From Haloarcula salina (GTDB taxonomy: Archaea; Halobacteriota; Halobacteria; Halobacteriales; Haloarculaceae): a stretch of 64,000 nucleotides of DNA. The stretch lies in assembly GCF_010119195.1 (NCBI RefSeq), contig NZ_WRXL01000004.1, positions 1-64,000 of the forward strand, read 5' to 3'. Below, in pieces: positions 7,969-16,775 of this stretch. The notes beneath the pieces were generated by a model, which saw only the letters and a program-made list of their open reading frames with translations, did not search any database and was not told the origin of the DNA. Within the stretch, counting starts at the first letter, position 1; the number at the start of each line of letters is the position of its first letter. A program made the position numbers and the translations under genes.

Positions 7969-9987
7969 TCAGGTATCTTCGAACGCTGCCCGGCCCGTCA
8001 GTGTGACGTTCAGGTCCATAGTGAACTGGTGGCTGCCGGCCACGTATGCCGCCTGCCCCTCACACCGCTGCTCCGTCCAGCACACGTCGAGTCGCGGCGT
8101 GAGCGCGCGCACGCTCCCGGCACTTCGCTCGACCGGCAGTTCGACCCGATATTCGTACCCCGAACCGGCGCCGTAGTCCACGACGGCGACGAGCGTGACC
8201 GTGCCGCGATCGGGCGTCGGGACGGCGACGGACTCGTTCTGAGTGAGGCCACGGAGTCGCGTGGTGTCGGTGCCGGCCACCAGTTCCAGCGAGAGTGGGT
8301 CGGACCCGTCCAGCGTCGCCTCGGCAGTTCGGTCGTCGTTCGTTAGTCGAACGATGCGGAGTCGCGCCGGGGCTGGCGAGGCGGCAGTGACGCTCGTCGT
8401 CACCGTCTCGCCCTCGACGAGACGGACTCGCTGGAGTCTCGGTTCGACTGACCGACCTGCGTACGGCTCCCACTCACCGCGGTAGTCGTAGCGATAGTAG
8501 CGCCGGTCTGGATAGCTGTCGACGACCGCGAACGGACGATCCTGCATCGCGTAGACGGTCTGGCCGTCGAACCCCGGGTCGTTCCGGAGGTACTGAAACG
8601 GGTGGTTCAGCCACTCCCCGTAGGGGGTCGGAAGGAACACCACGGTGTTCGAGAGGTCGCTTTCCTCGAAGGGTTCGTACGCCTGCTCGTACTGCTCGGT
8701 GACAGTGTAGTTGTCGTGCACCGGCGCCGCGACCCCGACGGTGGCCGCCCCGCCGCCGACCGCCACACAGACGAGCGCGACGGCAGCGAGGCTCGGGCGA
8801 GCGCGCTCGGCCGCGACGTGGTCTTCGACGGTTCGACGGAGAGCGCCGGCGGCCCAGAGAACGCCCACGGCCCCGAACGCGACGGACGGGACGAGCAGAT
8901 CGACATGGTAGAAAGGTCCGAGGAAGCGGACGAGCCCGTCGGTCGGATCCGACAGTCGCCCGAGCATGTTGACCGTCCCCCAGAAGTAGAGGTTCCCGAG
9001 CGGAACCGTGAGGAAGACGCCCGCGAGCGCCAGCTGTCGGCTGTCGAACCCGCGGCGGCGCGAGACGAGGACGCCGAGCACGGCCGCGAGGGCCCCGAGC
9101 GGACCGGCGACGAGCCACCGCGTCGCGAACTTCCAGAGGAGCTCCCCGTTGGCTCGGAGCGAGAGCGCTGGCGTGAACTCCAGCGTGTGGCCCAGGATCG
9201 ACCGCTCTCCGAACCCGAGTCCGTCCCCCGGCGCGAACGCCTGGTACGGAAAGACGAGCGGGTCACCGGTCGTCATCGCGTTGTACCCGACCGCCACCAG
9301 GACGCCGGACAGCCCGAAGACGGCGGTGAGGCCGATGCGTTCCACGACCGGCCGTTCCAGGGTCCGAAGCGTCCAGAGCGCGTGACAGACGAACGGCGTC
9401 GCGAACAACAGGGCCGTGTACGGACGGGTGAAGAAGGCGATCCCCACACAGGCACCCGCGAACGCGGCGGTCCATCGACTCCCGGTCCGATCCGCGTGGA
9501 GGTAGCCGGCCGCGAACGAGAGGTTCCAGAACGTCGCGGGAACGTACGAGAGGAACACCGACGCGTCGACGAGGAAGAGCGGGGAGCCGAGCAAGAGGGC
9601 GGTCGCGATGACGCCCGTCTCCCGGTCGAACGCCTCGCGGACGGTGTGGTAGGTGCCGGCGAGCGCACCGGTCGCGACGAGCCCCAGCGCGACGCGATAC
9701 CCGCCCAGCAGTTTCCCGGCGGCGAACATCGCGGCCGGGACAGGCGTGTACTTGGCATAGAGGCCCTGCTCGCTCGCGACGAAGAACCACGGTCGAAAGG
9801 CCTCTGCCACCGGTGGGCGGAGATACAGCTGCCCCTCCAGTAGCATGGCGGCCTGCTGGAGGTACACCCCCTCGTCGTGGTTGCTCGTGTGGTACGGAAA
9901 GAGGAGATGCGAGAGCGCGAAGACGGCGAGCCCGCCGAAAACAGCGATGACGGCGGCCTGGACCTCCGGTCGTCGCAGACCGTTCAT
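7969..9987 (-). CDS. GT-C fold membrane glycosyltransferase-like protein, copy 1
   Basis: A 672-residue polytopic membrane protein. Roughly a dozen hydrophobic segments occupy residues about 10-440, and a soluble extracytoplasmic domain fills the rest. The first external loop contains NHDEGVYLQQA (about residues 36-46), the acidic signature of ArnT/PMT-type GT-C enzymes that use lipid-linked sugars. FRPYTALLFATPF follows in a later segment. The C-terminal domain contains two spaced Cys (LDVCWTEQRCEGQAAY) and a beta-rich character. It shares most motifs with the protein at 11852-13876. Its start overlaps the ABC ATPase stop by four bases, so the two are translationally coupled. Substrate is unknown. 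Confidence 0.8.
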   Translation of the reverse strand: MNGLRRPEVQAAVIAVFGGLAVFALSHLLFPYHTSNHDEGVYLQQAAMLLEGQLYLRPPVAEAFRPWFFVASEQGLYAKYTPVPAAMFAAGKLLGGYRVALGLVATGALAGTYHTVREAFDRETGVIATALLLGSPLFLVDASVFLSYVPATFWNLSFAAGYLHADRTGSRWTAAFAGACVGIAFFTRPYTALLFATPFVCHALWTLRTLERPVVERIGLTAVFGLSGVLVAVGYNAMTTGDPLVFPYQAFAPGDGLGFGERSILGHTLEFTPALSLRANGELLWKFATRWLVAGPLGALAAVLGVLVSRRRGFDSRQLALAGVFLTVPLGNLYFWGTVNMLGRLSDPTDGLVRFLGPFYHVDLLVPSVAFGAVGVLWAAGALRRTVEDHVAAERARPSLAAVALVCVAVGGGAATVGVAAPVHDNYTVTEQYEQAYEPFEESDLSNTVVFLPTPYGEWLNHPFQYLRNDPGFDGQTVYAMQDRPFAVVDSYPDRRYYRYDYRGEWEPYAGRSVEPRLQRVRLVEGETVTTSVTAASPAPARLRIVRLTNDDRTAEATLDGSDPLSLELVAGTDTTRLRGLTQNESVAVPTPDRGTVTLVAVVDYGAGSGYEYRVELPVERSAGSVRALTPRLDVCWTEQRCEGQAAYVAGSHQFTMDLNVTLTGRAAFEDT

Positions 9988-11120
9988 TCAGCGGGATACC
10001 ACGCGAGCTCGTGGTCGGCGACGAGGTCTACCTCGACCGACTCGTCCGCGGCGAACGTCTCGACGTGATTGTGCATGCAGTGGACCACGTCGCCGCCGTC
10101 CAGGTTTACGCGATAGACGAACGATGGCCCGTTGTACTGCCGGTGAACGACGGTTCCGTCCGCGGTCGCCTGGGCCGCGGGCGTCGCCCGCAGATCGTCG
10201 GGCCGGACGAGGATGTCCACCGCCGCACCGTCGTAGCTAGTCAGCGATCCGTTCAACCGATTCAGCGGGAACGTGCCCAGCGCCGTCTCGACACCCCCGT
10301 CGGTAATCTGTCCCGAGAGGAAGCTCGCCTGGCCGAGGAAGCTCGCGACGAACCGGCTCTCCGGGTTCTGGAACACGGTGGCCGGATCGCCGATCTGTTC
10401 GATCGTCCCGTCGTGCATGACCGCCACCCGATCGCTGATCGAGAGGGCCTCCTCCTGGTCGTGCGTGACGGAGACGGCGGTGACGCCGGCCCGTTTCAGG
10501 ATCCGCCGAACTTCCTCGCGCATCTCGACCCGGAGTCGGATGTCGAGATTCGAGAAGGGCTCGTCGAGCAAGAGCACGTCCGGTTCCGGCGCGAGCGAGC
10601 GAGCCAGCGCCACCCGTTGCTGCTGACCGCCAGAGAGGTTGCTCGGCATCTTGTCGTGGTGGTCGGTGAGGTCCACTAGCTCCAGCAGGTCGTCAACCCG
10701 CTGTTTCGTCTCGTCGTCGTCGCGGTCGGTCAGCCCGAACGCGACGTTCTCGGCCACCGAGAGGTGAGGGAACAGGGCGTAGTTCTGGAAGACGATACCC
10801 ACGTCTCGCTGGTCGGGCTGGCGAAATCCGTCTTTCCCCCCGCCGGTGACTGTCTCCCCGGCGATACGTATCGAGCCCGCCGTAGGTCGTTCGAGACCCG
10901 CGAGCAGGCGTAGCGTCGTCGTCTTGCCGCAGCCGGAGGGGCCCAGAAGTGTGAGGAGTTCCCCGTCCTTGACCGACAGCGAGAGCTCGTCGACGGCCAG
11001 CTCTCGGCCGTAGTCTTTCGTGACTCCTTCCATCTGCAGGACAGTTCGATCGGGATCTTCGACCGCCGCTTCGACCGAGTCGAAGTCCGAAACGTGTTGG
11101 CTTGCCTGTCGGTGTTCCAT
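9984..11120 (-). CDS. Fe3+-type ABC transporter ATP-binding protein (FbpC/PotA-like)
   Basis: A 378-residue ATPase with an unusually long N-terminal extension (about 27 residues). Walker A is GPSGCGKTTT (60-69), the signature LSGGQQQR is at 162-169, Walker B LLLDEP follows at 183-188, and the H-loop is VTHDQEEALSISD. The C-terminal third is a TOBE-like domain (DILVRPDDLRA). It is the expected partner of the binding protein and permease at 13886-16734, but is separated from them by a GT-C gene and the Tat-signal gene. It is translationally coupled to GT-C copy 1. A 135-base gap to the upstream gene contains no operator, so it is probably read from the 11835 promoter. Confidence 0.88.
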   Translation of the reverse strand: MEHRQASQHVSDFDSVEAAVEDPDRTVLQMEGVTKDYGRELAVDELSLSVKDGELLTLLGPSGCGKTTTLRLLAGLERPTAGSIRIAGETVTGGGKDGFRQPDQRDVGIVFQNYALFPHLSVAENVAFGLTDRDDDETKQRVDDLLELVDLTDHHDKMPSNLSGGQQQRVALARSLAPEPDVLLLDEPFSNLDIRLRVEMREEVRRILKRAGVTAVSVTHDQEEALSISDRVAVMHDGTIEQIGDPATVFQNPESRFVASFLGQASFLSGQITDGGVETALGTFPLNRLNGSLTSYDGAAVDILVRPDDLRATPAAQATADGTVVHRQYNGPSFVYRVNLDGGDVVHCMHNHVETFAADESVEVDLVADHELAWYPAE

Positions 11121-11255
11121 CCTATCGGCGCTCCTGTGGGTGTGTGCGTGACACCGCCCGCCCGACCACGGGACGGCGATGCTCGTCTGTGATTGGGACC
11201 ACCGCCCGGATGTACGTAACGGAATCGGTGCGACCGTCGGTACCGTGCGCTCCGG

Positions 11256-11825
11256 TCACGCGTTCGGTCCCCGCTGGTAACTCTCTGTCCCGCCGGGGTG
11301 CCCTTGCGGGTTCTCGATACCGACCAGCTTCCCGCCGGTAGGAGAGGCGTACAGCGCGAACAGGAGCTCGTTGACGACGAAGTACCGCACGCGCTGTTCG
11401 TCGGAGCCGTCCGGGTCGGGATCGACCGTATCAGCGTTCATCCGACGGAGTGCCCGGTCACGGGTCGCCGGGGCCAGGTCGGCGAACTCCTCGTCGAACC
11501 ACGCCTGAGCGTAGTCGTCGAGGTACGCGACTGCGTCCGCGATGCCGGCGACGTGGTCCGGCTGGGTCCTGGCCCGCCCGCGCACGAACCGCTCGACGAA
11601 CTCGTCGACGCCGGCGACCTGGTCGGGATAGAGCACGTCTGCCGCCGCTGTGAGTGTCTCGAGTCCGCCCTCGTCAATCGGTCCTAGCGAGGCGGACGAG
11701 CCGCCGCTCCCCCCCGCCTCGCGGTCCGGCTCCTCGTCACCCGCGAGGAGGACGGCACCACCGCCACCGACAGCGACACCGGCCGCCGACAGCGCGACGA
11801 GTGCGTCCCGGCGACTCAGTTCCAT
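11256..11825 (-). CDS. Gluconate 2-dehydrogenase subunit 3-like protein, Tat signal
   Basis: A 189-residue protein with a Tat signal (SRRDALVALSAAG, residues 4-16) and no lipobox Cys. The mature part resembles the gluconate 2-dehydrogenase subunit 3 family: LETLTAAADVLYP, FVVNELLFALYASPTGGKLVG and GHPGG near the C-terminus. Family members are small partners of membrane flavin or GMC oxidoreductases, but no catalytic or cytochrome subunit is encoded nearby. The ATG follows an iron-box-like operator by ten bases. An external redox helper for iron or glycan handling is a guess. Confidence 0.7.
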   Translation of the reverse strand: MELSRRDALVALSAAGVAVGGGGAVLLAGDEEPDREAGGSGGSSASLGPIDEGGLETLTAAADVLYPDQVAGVDEFVERFVRGRARTQPDHVAGIADAVAYLDDYAQAWFDEEFADLAPATRDRALRRMNADTVDPDPDGSDEQRVRYFVVNELLFALYASPTGGKLVGIENPQGHPGGTESYQRGPNA

Positions 11826-11834
11826 ATTCGATGG

Positions 11835-11850
11835 CCTAGGTTCGCCTAAA
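11835..11850. promoter_or_regulatory. Iron-box-like operator before the gluconate-dehydrogenase-like/ATPase unit
   Basis: CCTAGG-TTCG-CCTAAA keeps the TAGG-N4-CCTA core of the repeat, with the two outer left bases changed. On the minus strand it reads TTTAGGCGAACCTAGG and ends 10 bases before the ATG. The preceding ATAAGTTTA is the TATA candidate. Confidence 0.65.
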
Positions 11851-11851
11851 C

Positions 11852-13876
11852 TTATGGATTGCGCTCGGACGCGGTCAAGTTCGTCTCGACGAACGTCCCG
11901 TCGGGTCCGGTCCCGGGAACGTGCGCGGCCGCACCGCCACAGGCGCGCGCGTTCCGGCAGCGTTCGACCCGCGGTGTGAGTGCGCGGAGTTCGCGGTCCT
12001 CGGCGGCTACCGGGAGATCGAACCGATAGGAGAAGCCGTTCCCGCCTCCCTGGTCGACGAACACCGTCATGCGGACGGTCTCTCGGCCCTCGACGGTCAG
12101 GGTCTCGTTCTGGAGCGGTCTGGCGTCCCCGCGGAGTCTGACGCGGTCGTCGACGAGTAGCGTGAGCGAGACGTCCCCGTCGGGGTCGGGCACCACGTAG
12201 TAGGCGCTCCGGCCGTCGATACCGACCCTGATCGTGACCCCGGCTGCACCGTCGGGGATCCCGACGGAGGTCCGCAGCCTGACGCGTTCGCCGTCGACGT
12301 CACGGACGCGCTGGAGGTGCGCGGCTCTCGGCGAGCCAGCGTACGGCGCCCATGCGCCACGGTAAACGTACCTGTAGAACCGCCTGTCGGGGAACTCGTC
12401 GTGGACCGCGAAGGGACGGTCGTTGATCGCGTAGACGGTTTCCTCGTCGTAGCCCGGGTCGTTGCGGAGATACTGGAACGGGTGATTGAGCCAGTTGCCG
12501 TACGGGTCAGGCAGCAGGACCACCGCGTTCTCCGGTGGGCCGCCCTCGAACGGTTCGTAGGCGTTCTCATAGGTCCGGGTCACCTCCATGTTCTCCGAGA
12601 GCGGTGCGTCGAGGGCGTCCGCGGTCACGCCGCCCATCCCTGCCGTACTCACGAGCACGAGCGCGAGGACGAGCGCACGCGCGGAGCGCCGAGAGGCCCG
12701 GTCGGCCAGCGCCGACTGTACAGTACGAGCGCCCCCGACCGCCCCGCGTGCGGCGAAGGCCGCGGTCGGGATCAGCAGGTCGAAGTGGTAGTACGGGCCG
12801 AGTGCGGAGACGAGCCCGTCGCCCGCCTGTTCCAGATCCCCGAGGATATTGAAGTTCCCCCAGAAGTAGACGTTGCCCGCCGCGACGCTGACGAACAGCC
12901 CAGCGACGACCAACTGCCGAGCGGTGAAGCCGGCCCGCGCGGCGAGTGCGATCCCCACCGCGGCAAGCCCCGCACCGAGCAGTCCGCCGGCGATCCACTC
13001 GGTGAAAAACAGCTCCAGCACCAGCCGGTTCGCCCGTAGCGCCAGCTCGGGTGTGTAGACGATTTCGTGGGCGAGTATTTCACGGTGGCCGAAGCCGAGG
13101 CCGTCCTCCGGCGCGAACACCTGGTATGGAAATCTGAACGGCTCGCCCGTCACGATAGCGTTGTACGTGAGGGTGGTTGCGACGCCGACGAGGCCGAGGA
13201 CCGCCGTCGCGGCCTGGCGCGGGAGCGCTCCTCGCAGGTCCCGCCAGAGCGTCCAGCAGGCGTGCGCCATGAAGGGCGCCGCGAACAGCACCGCGGTGTA
13301 CGGCCGCGAGAAGAACGCGAGCCCGACGGCCGCCCCCGCCGCCGCGGCGTAGCGGCGGTCCCCGGTCCGGTCAGCGACGAGATAGGCGTAGCCGAACCCG
13401 AGGTTCAGCAGCGTCGTCGGTGCGTACGGGAGGAACACAGAGGAGTCGATCAGAAACAGCGGCGACGCGAGGACGAACAGCCCCGCCACGAGGCCGGTCC
13501 GGTGGTCGAACACCTCCCGGACGACGCCGACGACCCCGAGCACGTTCCCCGCGGCGACGGCGACCAGTGCCACCCGGTACCCGCCCAGCAGCTTCCCGAC
13601 GGCGAATATCATCGCCGGAACCGGTGCGTACTTCGGGTACATCCCGCGCTCGCTCTCGACGAAGAACCACGGTCGGAACGCGCCCTCGACGGGCGAGTGG
13701 AGGAACAGCCGCCCTTCCAGCAACATCGCGGCCTGCTGGAGGTACACTCCCTCGTCGTGGTTCAGCGAGTGGTAGGGGAACACCTGCGTCGAGACGAACG
13801 CGATGACCGCGCCGGCGACCAGGCTCAGTGCGGCCGCAGTCAACCGATCCCGGCGGAGTTCCGTGAGGCGGGCCAT
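11852..13876 (-). CDS. GT-C fold membrane glycosyltransferase-like protein, copy 2
   Basis: A 674-residue paralogue of the protein at 7969-9987 with the same order of motifs. These include NHDEGVYLQQAAMLLEG in the first loop, FRPWFFVESERGMYPKY, PVPA..FAVGKLLGGYRVAL, FSRPYTAVLFAAPF and a C-terminal soluble domain with ALTPRVERCRNARACGGAA. About a dozen membrane segments precede the soluble domain. It starts nine bases after the permease stop and so is the last gene of the binding protein-permease unit. The acidic DE in loop 1 is the expected catalytic or metal site. Retention of both copies suggests two acceptor sites or successive sugars. Confidence 0.8.
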   Translation of the reverse strand: MARLTELRRDRLTAAALSLVAGAVIAFVSTQVFPYHSLNHDEGVYLQQAAMLLEGRLFLHSPVEGAFRPWFFVESERGMYPKYAPVPAMIFAVGKLLGGYRVALVAVAAGNVLGVVGVVREVFDHRTGLVAGLFVLASPLFLIDSSVFLPYAPTTLLNLGFGYAYLVADRTGDRRYAAAAGAAVGLAFFSRPYTAVLFAAPFMAHACWTLWRDLRGALPRQAATAVLGLVGVATTLTYNAIVTGEPFRFPYQVFAPEDGLGFGHREILAHEIVYTPELALRANRLVLELFFTEWIAGGLLGAGLAAVGIALAARAGFTARQLVVAGLFVSVAAGNVYFWGNFNILGDLEQAGDGLVSALGPYYHFDLLIPTAAFAARGAVGGARTVQSALADRASRRSARALVLALVLVSTAGMGGVTADALDAPLSENMEVTRTYENAYEPFEGGPPENAVVLLPDPYGNWLNHPFQYLRNDPGYDEETVYAINDRPFAVHDEFPDRRFYRYVYRGAWAPYAGSPRAAHLQRVRDVDGERVRLRTSVGIPDGAAGVTIRVGIDGRSAYYVVPDPDGDVSLTLLVDDRVRLRGDARPLQNETLTVEGRETVRMTVFVDQGGGNGFSYRFDLPVAAEDRELRALTPRVERCRNARACGGAAAHVPGTGPDGTFVETNLTASERNP

Positions 13877-13885
13877 CGCTGTGTA

Positions 13886-15505
13886 TCAGTCGGTTCGCTG
13901 CTCCTGTGCGAGGATGACGGCCATCGAGAGCCCGGAGACGACCACGAGCGCGAGCGCCGGGACGGCGGCTGCGCCGTACAGCCCCGCCTCCTGGACGCGC
14001 CAGATGTAGGTCACGAGCGTGTCGAACCGGAGCGGCCGCAGGATCAGCGTCGCCGGGAGTTCCTTCATCGTCGTGAGGAAGACCAGCGCCGCCCCAGTCG
14101 CGATGCCCGGCAGCACGAGCGGGAGTGTCACCGACCGGAACGTGCTCGCGCGGGACCGACCGAGCGTGCGGGCCGCCTCGACGAGCCCCGTGTCGACCTG
14201 GAGCCGCGAGGTACGGATCGAGCCGATCGCCTGGGGCATGAACCGGACGACGTAGGCGAACACGAGCAGGGGGAGCGTCTTGTAGAACCACGGGAGCACG
14301 TCGAGGCTGAAGCTCACCAGCGCGATGGCCAGCACGATGCCAGGTGCGGCGTAGCCGACGTACGGCGCCCGGTCGGCCAGCGAGGCCGCCCACGAGTCCG
14401 AGGTCGCCGACCGGAGGCCGATGGGGACCGCGACGAGCACCGATGCGCCGGCGGCCAACAGCGCCACCCAGACCGAGTTCAGCCCGTACGACCACGAGAA
14501 CGCCATCGACCCCGTGGCGTAGCCCGGGCCGCTCCGGAGGAACCACATCCCGAAGATGGCGATCGGTAACAGAATCGCCACCAGCCCCACGAGCGCTGGC
14601 AGTAACGCCGCGGGATAGCGCCAGAGCCCGAGGTCGAGGTCGAACGCGCCGCGGTTCCCGCTGCTGCCGTAGGCCCCGGAGTCGTCGGCGCCGATACGGG
14701 ACTCCAGCGCGAGCACGACGGCCGTCACCGCGAACAGCTCGAGGGACAGCAGGGCCGCGTATTCCCGCATGAAGGCGTTGTAGCGGGCGTAGATGAACTG
14801 CGTGAACACCTCGACACGCATGATGTTCGGCGTGCCGAAGTCCGACAGCGTGTACAGCGCAACCAGCAGCGCGCCCGCGGTGATCCCGGGCAGTATCTGC
14901 GGGAGCGTCACCCGACGGAACGCCGCCCAGCGACTGGCGTTGAGCGTCCGTGCGGCCTCGACCAGCGAGGCGTCAAGGGACAGCAGCGACGCTCGCGTCG
15001 TCAGGAAGACGTACGGGTAGGTGTACAGCGTGAGCACGAGCGCGGCACCGACGAAGCCGTAGATGGTCGGGATCTGCTGGATACCGAGCGGGGAGAGCAC
15101 GTCCGCCAGCGCGCCCCGTGGACCGAACGCGGAGACTGCGGCGAAGGCCCCGAGATAGCTCGGAATCGCGAGCGGAAGCGCCGCGACGACGGTCCAGAAC
15201 CGTTTCAGCGGCAGGTCGCCCTGCACGGTCAGGACGGCCAGCGGGACGCCGACGAGGACGCTTCCGGCGGTGACGGCACCGACCAGCGCGACGCTCCGAA
15301 CGAGCACCTGCAGTGTCTGTGGAGCGACGGTGAGCGAGAACGCTCGCGAGCCCAGCGCGAACACGTCGACGAGGAGCCAGCCCAGCGGGGCGACGAGTGC
15401 GGCGGCGACGGCCGCCGCCAGCAGCGTCAGTCCCCGACCGATAGCCGACTCCTCGTCCTCGAAGGCGCGCGCCCGAGCAGTCGCGACTCGCTCCCTGACC
15501 TTCAT
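13886..15505 (-). CDS. Fe3+-type ABC transporter permease (FbpB/ThiP-like)
   Basis: A 539-residue permease of the fused two-domain kind, with about 12 membrane helices. Both halves contain an EAA loop that docks on the ATPase: EAARTLNASRWAAFRRVTLP near residue 185 and EAARTLGRSRASTFRSVTLP near 455. This arrangement is typical of ferric-ion permeases. It overlaps the binding-protein stop by four bases (ATGA), indicating translational coupling. Confidence 0.9.
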   Translation of the reverse strand: MKVRERVATARARAFEDEESAIGRGLTLLAAAVAAALVAPLGWLLVDVFALGSRAFSLTVAPQTLQVLVRSVALVGAVTAGSVLVGVPLAVLTVQGDLPLKRFWTVVAALPLAIPSYLGAFAAVSAFGPRGALADVLSPLGIQQIPTIYGFVGAALVLTLYTYPYVFLTTRASLLSLDASLVEAARTLNASRWAAFRRVTLPQILPGITAGALLVALYTLSDFGTPNIMRVEVFTQFIYARYNAFMREYAALLSLELFAVTAVVLALESRIGADDSGAYGSSGNRGAFDLDLGLWRYPAALLPALVGLVAILLPIAIFGMWFLRSGPGYATGSMAFSWSYGLNSVWVALLAAGASVLVAVPIGLRSATSDSWAASLADRAPYVGYAAPGIVLAIALVSFSLDVLPWFYKTLPLLVFAYVVRFMPQAIGSIRTSRLQVDTGLVEAARTLGRSRASTFRSVTLPLVLPGIATGAALVFLTTMKELPATLILRPLRFDTLVTYIWRVQEAGLYGAAAVPALALVVVSGLSMAVILAQEQRTD

Positions 15506-16734
15506 CCGAGGACGTTCGCCTCGCGCATCAGCTCCAGGGTCGGTTCGAGGTCGGACAGTTCAGCGAGGTCGATGTCCGGCGGGTTCAGCTGGTCGGTGGT
15601 CGGCAGGCCTCCGGGCGGCGCGACGCCGGGGATCATCGGGTAGGCGAAGCTGACCGTAGTGAAGAACTCCTGGGCCTCGGCAGACAGGAGATGCCGGATG
15701 AAGTTGTTGACCAGGTCGTCTTTCTCCGTCCCCTGGATGCGGAGCGCGCCGGCCACGTTGACGAGCGCGCCCGCGTCGCCCTCGGTGAACGCGAGGTCGA
15801 TGGGAGCGTTCGGCCGCTGGTTCTTGACGCGGAGCGCGTAGTAGTGGTTCGCGAAGCCGGCGTTCAGCGCGCCGTCGGCCACCTGGTTGGAGACGACGAA
15901 CTCGTTGGGGTACCGCTCGGTGCCGGCCTCGCGCATCGAGACGAGCCACTCTCTCGTCGCCTCGGGGCCCCGGAGCAGTCGCATCGCCGTCACGAAGGAC
16001 TTGAACGCGCCGTAGGTCGGCGCCCAGCCCATCGTCCCCGCCAGCACGTCCGTGTTCGGGAATTCGGCGACCTTGTTGGGGATGTCACTCTCGCTGAGTT
16101 CGTTCGTGTTGTACGGGATGCTGCGAGCGCGACCGGCGACTCCGACCCACGCGTTGTCCGCCCCCCGGAAGCCCGACGGGACCGGCTCGACGACGTCCTC
16201 GGGCAGCGGCTCGTACGCCTCGTTGTCGGCGACGTAGCCGAGCGAGCTGGCGTCGATCGACCAGAACACGTCGGCCTGGGGCGAGCCGGCCTCGACCTCC
16301 TGGACGACCGTCTGGGCCAGCGACGAGGACGACGCGCTGCTGGCGAACACCTGGAAGTCGGGGTATATTTCCTGAAGCATCTCCACGAACTGGAAGTAGA
16401 TGCCACCCTCGCCGCCGCCGATGTAGAGGTTCATCGAGCCGGAGAGGTTCGGTAGGTCCTGAATCGATGTGCCGTCCGGTGCGGGGCGGTCTTCGACGAG
16501 AGTCCCGGAGCCGCGGAACGCGGACAGCGACGGGATCTCGGCGGGTGCGCCCTGGGAGGTGCCACTACCGCCATCGCCACCGCCACCGCCATCGCTCCCG
16601 TCTCCGTCCCCGCCACCGAAGAGCGAGTTACAGCCCGCGAGCGCAGTCGCGGCCGTGGCGCCACCGAGTGCGAGGAAGCGACGACGCGACGAGCTTGATC
16701 CGATACGATCGGACGTGTCGTTGGTATCAGTCAT
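15502..16734 (-). CDS. Fe3+-type ABC transporter substrate-binding lipoprotein (FutA/FbpA-like)
   Basis: A 410-residue lipoprotein with a Tat signal (SRRRFLALGG, residues 16-25) and lipobox ALAGC (Cys34). A Gly/Asp-rich linker follows. The mature domain shows SIPYNTNELSESDIPN and FANHYYALRVKN. Paired tyrosines in this position are iron ligands in FbpA-type proteins, which is why I prefer Fe3+ over other substrates. It is translationally coupled to the permease, and a perfect 16-base iron-box-like palindrome lies 16 bases before its ATG. Confidence 0.9.
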   Translation of the reverse strand: MTDTNDTSDRIGSSSSRRRFLALGGATAATALAGCNSLFGGGDGDGSDGGGGGDGGSGTSQGAPAEIPSLSAFRGSGTLVEDRPAPDGTSIQDLPNLSGSMNLYIGGGEGGIYFQFVEMLQEIYPDFQVFASSASSSSLAQTVVQEVEAGSPQADVFWSIDASSLGYVADNEAYEPLPEDVVEPVPSGFRGADNAWVGVAGRARSIPYNTNELSESDIPNKVAEFPNTDVLAGTMGWAPTYGAFKSFVTAMRLLRGPEATREWLVSMREAGTERYPNEFVVSNQVADGALNAGFANHYYALRVKNQRPNAPIDLAFTEGDAGALVNVAGALRIQGTEKDDLVNNFIRHLLSAEAQEFFTTVSFAYPMIPGVAPPGGLPTTDQLNPPDIDLAELSDLEPTLELMREANVLG

Positions 16735-16749
16735 CGTTTGTGGGTTTGA

Positions 16750-16765
16750 TTTAGGGGTGCCTAAA
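16750..16765. promoter_or_regulatory. Iron-box-like operator before the Fe3+ binding protein
   Basis: TTTAGG-GGTG-CCTAAA is a perfect inverted repeat with a 4-base spacer. It lies between the RGP-like stop and the binding-protein start. The minus-strand half GTTTAGG occupies the TATA position about 25-32 bases before the ATG. Confidence 0.75.
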
Positions 16766-16775
16766 CGCTTGTGCT

